The notes below the pieces were generated by a model, which ran no database searches, was not told the DNA's origin, and saw only the letters and a list, made by a program, of their open reading frames with translations. The position numbers and the translations under genes are program-made. From Hebobacterum sp964559435 (GTDB lineage: Bacteria; Armatimonadota; Hebobacteria; Hebobacterales; Hebobacteraceae), in assembly GCA_964559435.1 (NCBI GenBank), contig CAZLHI010000003.1, positions 62,001-126,000 on the forward strand: a stretch of 64,000 bases of DNA, read 5' to 3'. Numbering within the stretch: position 1 is the stretch's first letter; each line of letters begins with the position of its first letter. This document shows positions 63,050 through 64,000 of the stretch, piece after piece.

Positions 63050-64000
63050 GTGGATCCGCGCTGGCACGAAGAGGGGGGTGGGCGGGGTCGCGAGAGACGC
63101 TTTGCCAAGGCCGCTCTGATTCTGCTCGTGTTCTCGAGCGGTGTAGCCGTGATGGGACTGGAGATGTCCGCGTCGCGGCTTATCGCGCCGTATTTCGGCA
63201 GCACCCTGTCGGTGTGGACGAGCCTCGTCGGCCTGGTGCTGATCTTCCTGACTGCTGGCTACTACCTCGGAGGGTCTCTCGCAGACCGCTACACCTCCCG
63301 GGCCGTGCTGGGGGCCCTCGTGATGGGCGCTGGGCTCATCACCATGGTGGTGCCCTTGGTGAGCAAGCCGGTGCTGGAGGCGGCCTGGGGCCTCACGCCC
63401 AGGGCCGGGCTGCTCGCGTCGTCGCTGGTCGGAACGTTTGCGCTCTTTGCCATTCCCATGATGCTGCTCGGCTGCGTCTGCCCGTTCGCCATGAAGCTCA
63501 GCATAGACGACCTCGGGCGGACCGGCCGAACCTCTGGTCGCATCTACGCCATTTCCGCACTCGGCAGTGTCGTCGGCACCTTCCTGCCGGCGCTGCTCAT
63601 GATCGACCGGTGGGGGGTGCGCCGATCTATCATGGCCTTCGGCTTGCTCCTGCTGGCGGCAGGGGTGCTGTTTCTGGCGAGGGCGAGACTTGTCCCGCTG
63701 GTGTCTGCAGGTCTTCTCCTCTTGGTACCACTGCCACCGATGTTGTCGGCGCAGGGAGCCATTGCTCGTGAGGAGTCACGCTACAACTACCTGCAAGTCG
63801 TAGAGAGCGGCGGCGCCCGGTTGCTGATCGTCGATTGGGGGGCGTTCTCCTACTACTCGCGCGGTAGTTTCCGCACCCACCAGTACTTCGACTACCTGCT
63901 GCTGGCGCCACTGCTCCGTTCACGACCGCCGGGTGAATGGCTGAGGAGCGTTCTGATCGTCGGCTTAGGGTCCGGCACGGTGGCGAAGCAGATCACGCAG
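63050..64000 (+). CDS. Membrane-bound spermidine synthase-like protein (3' end outside window)
   Basis: Fused membrane/aminopropyltransferase-like protein, 317 codons visible. GTG 63050 follows AAGGAG and opens a short charged N-terminus, then seven or more hydrophobic segments: ALILLVFSSGVAVMGLEMSASRLIAPYFGSTLSVWTSLVGLVLIFLTAGYYLGG is the typical opening of this family ('G...ltlElla.Rl.ap..G.s...W..ii...l.....Gy..Gg..aDr'). The C-terminal synthase domain starts near EESRYNYLQVVESGG, with the SAM-type site VLIVGLGSGTVAKQI at the window edge. Whether the synthase is active cannot be judged here. Confidence 0.9.
   Translation, partial: MDPRWHEEGGGRGRERRFAKAALILLVFSSGVAVMGLEMSASRLIAPYFGSTLSVWTSLVGLVLIFLTAGYYLGGSLADRYTSRAVLGALVMGAGLITMVVPLVSKPVLEAAWGLTPRAGLLASSLVGTFALFAIPMMLLGCVCPFAMKLSIDDLGRTGRTSGRIYAISALGSVVGTFLPALLMIDRWGVRRSIMAFGLLLLAAGVLFLARARLVPLVSAGLLLLVPLPPMLSAQGAIAREESRYNYLQVVESGGARLLIVDWGAFSYYSRGSFRTHQYFDYLLLAPLLRSRPPGEWLRSVLIVGLGSGTVAKQITQ

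Overview
The window is a contiguous piece of a GC-rich (roughly 63-65% by eye) bacterial chromosome with dense, mostly operonic genes and no rRNA, tRNA, CRISPR array, transposase or phage gene that I can find. The cell is a diderm that makes Kdo-lipid A with heptosylated core sugars (a lipid A/core operon runs from lpxC at 44193 to the heptose nucleotidyltransferase ending at 58353). It also encodes a protein with three S-layer homology (SLH) repeats, a Na+-type N-ATPase and an oxygen-sensitive glycyl radical enzyme. LPS plus SLH proteins, many sugar isomerase/Gfo-Idh-MocA-type enzymes and the GC-rich codon use suggest an uncultivated environmental phylum (Armatimonadota, Hydrogenedentota or similar). 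That placement is inference; the window has no marker that fixes the phylum.

Layout. 1-3578 (minus): tripartite export system (ABC ATPase cut by the window edge, HlyD-type adaptor, TolC-type outer membrane protein). 3835-5001 (minus): geranylgeranyl-reductase-type flavoprotein. 5294-6929 (plus): DUF47/PhoU-like protein with a PiT phosphate transporter. 7005-8888: tandem-ACT protein and two response regulators. 8982-18364 (mostly plus): an accessory catabolic-looking cluster of sugar isomerase-like protein, Gfo/Idh/MocA dehydrogenase, GNAT (minus), FAD oxidoreductase, MBL hydrolase, class V aminotransferase, glycyl radical enzyme and its activase. 18405-22533: hemerythrin protein, UDP-GlcNAc 2-epimerase, SLH/DUF4091 surface protein. 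22944-24953: AI-2E-type exporter and a YihY-type membrane protein. 25218-27050: C39 peptidase, TPR lipoprotein and PA2779-type small membrane protein. 27340-27885: a methyltransferase whose well-initiated reading frame contains an in-frame UGA. 27900-31167 (minus): B12-binding-type radical SAM protein and alkaline-phosphatase-superfamily protein. 31334-37963 (minus): complete N-ATPase operon atpDCQRBEFAG. 38206-44044: small membrane proteins, two MshEN-like domain proteins, an MFS transporter, SCP2, Mth938 and CARDB proteins. 44193-58353 (plus): lipid A/core operon. 58398-64000: CvpA, Memo-family protein, GT4 glycosyltransferase, GlmS and the start of a membrane-bound spermidine-synthase-like protein.

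How it fits together. GlmS and WecB supply amino-sugar precursors; lpxC-fabZ-lpxA-lpxB-lpxK-lpxL with waaA build Kdo-lipid A, msbA flips it, and two GT9 activities (one fused to a GT4), a double-GT2 protein and the HldE C-terminal domain add the core. The N-ATPase c subunit keeps a full set of Na+ ligands, pointing to Na+ export. The most unusual items are the UGA-containing methyltransferase, the uncharacterised glycyl radical enzyme cluster, the split C39/TPR/PA2779 locus, and the glycosyltransferase fusions.
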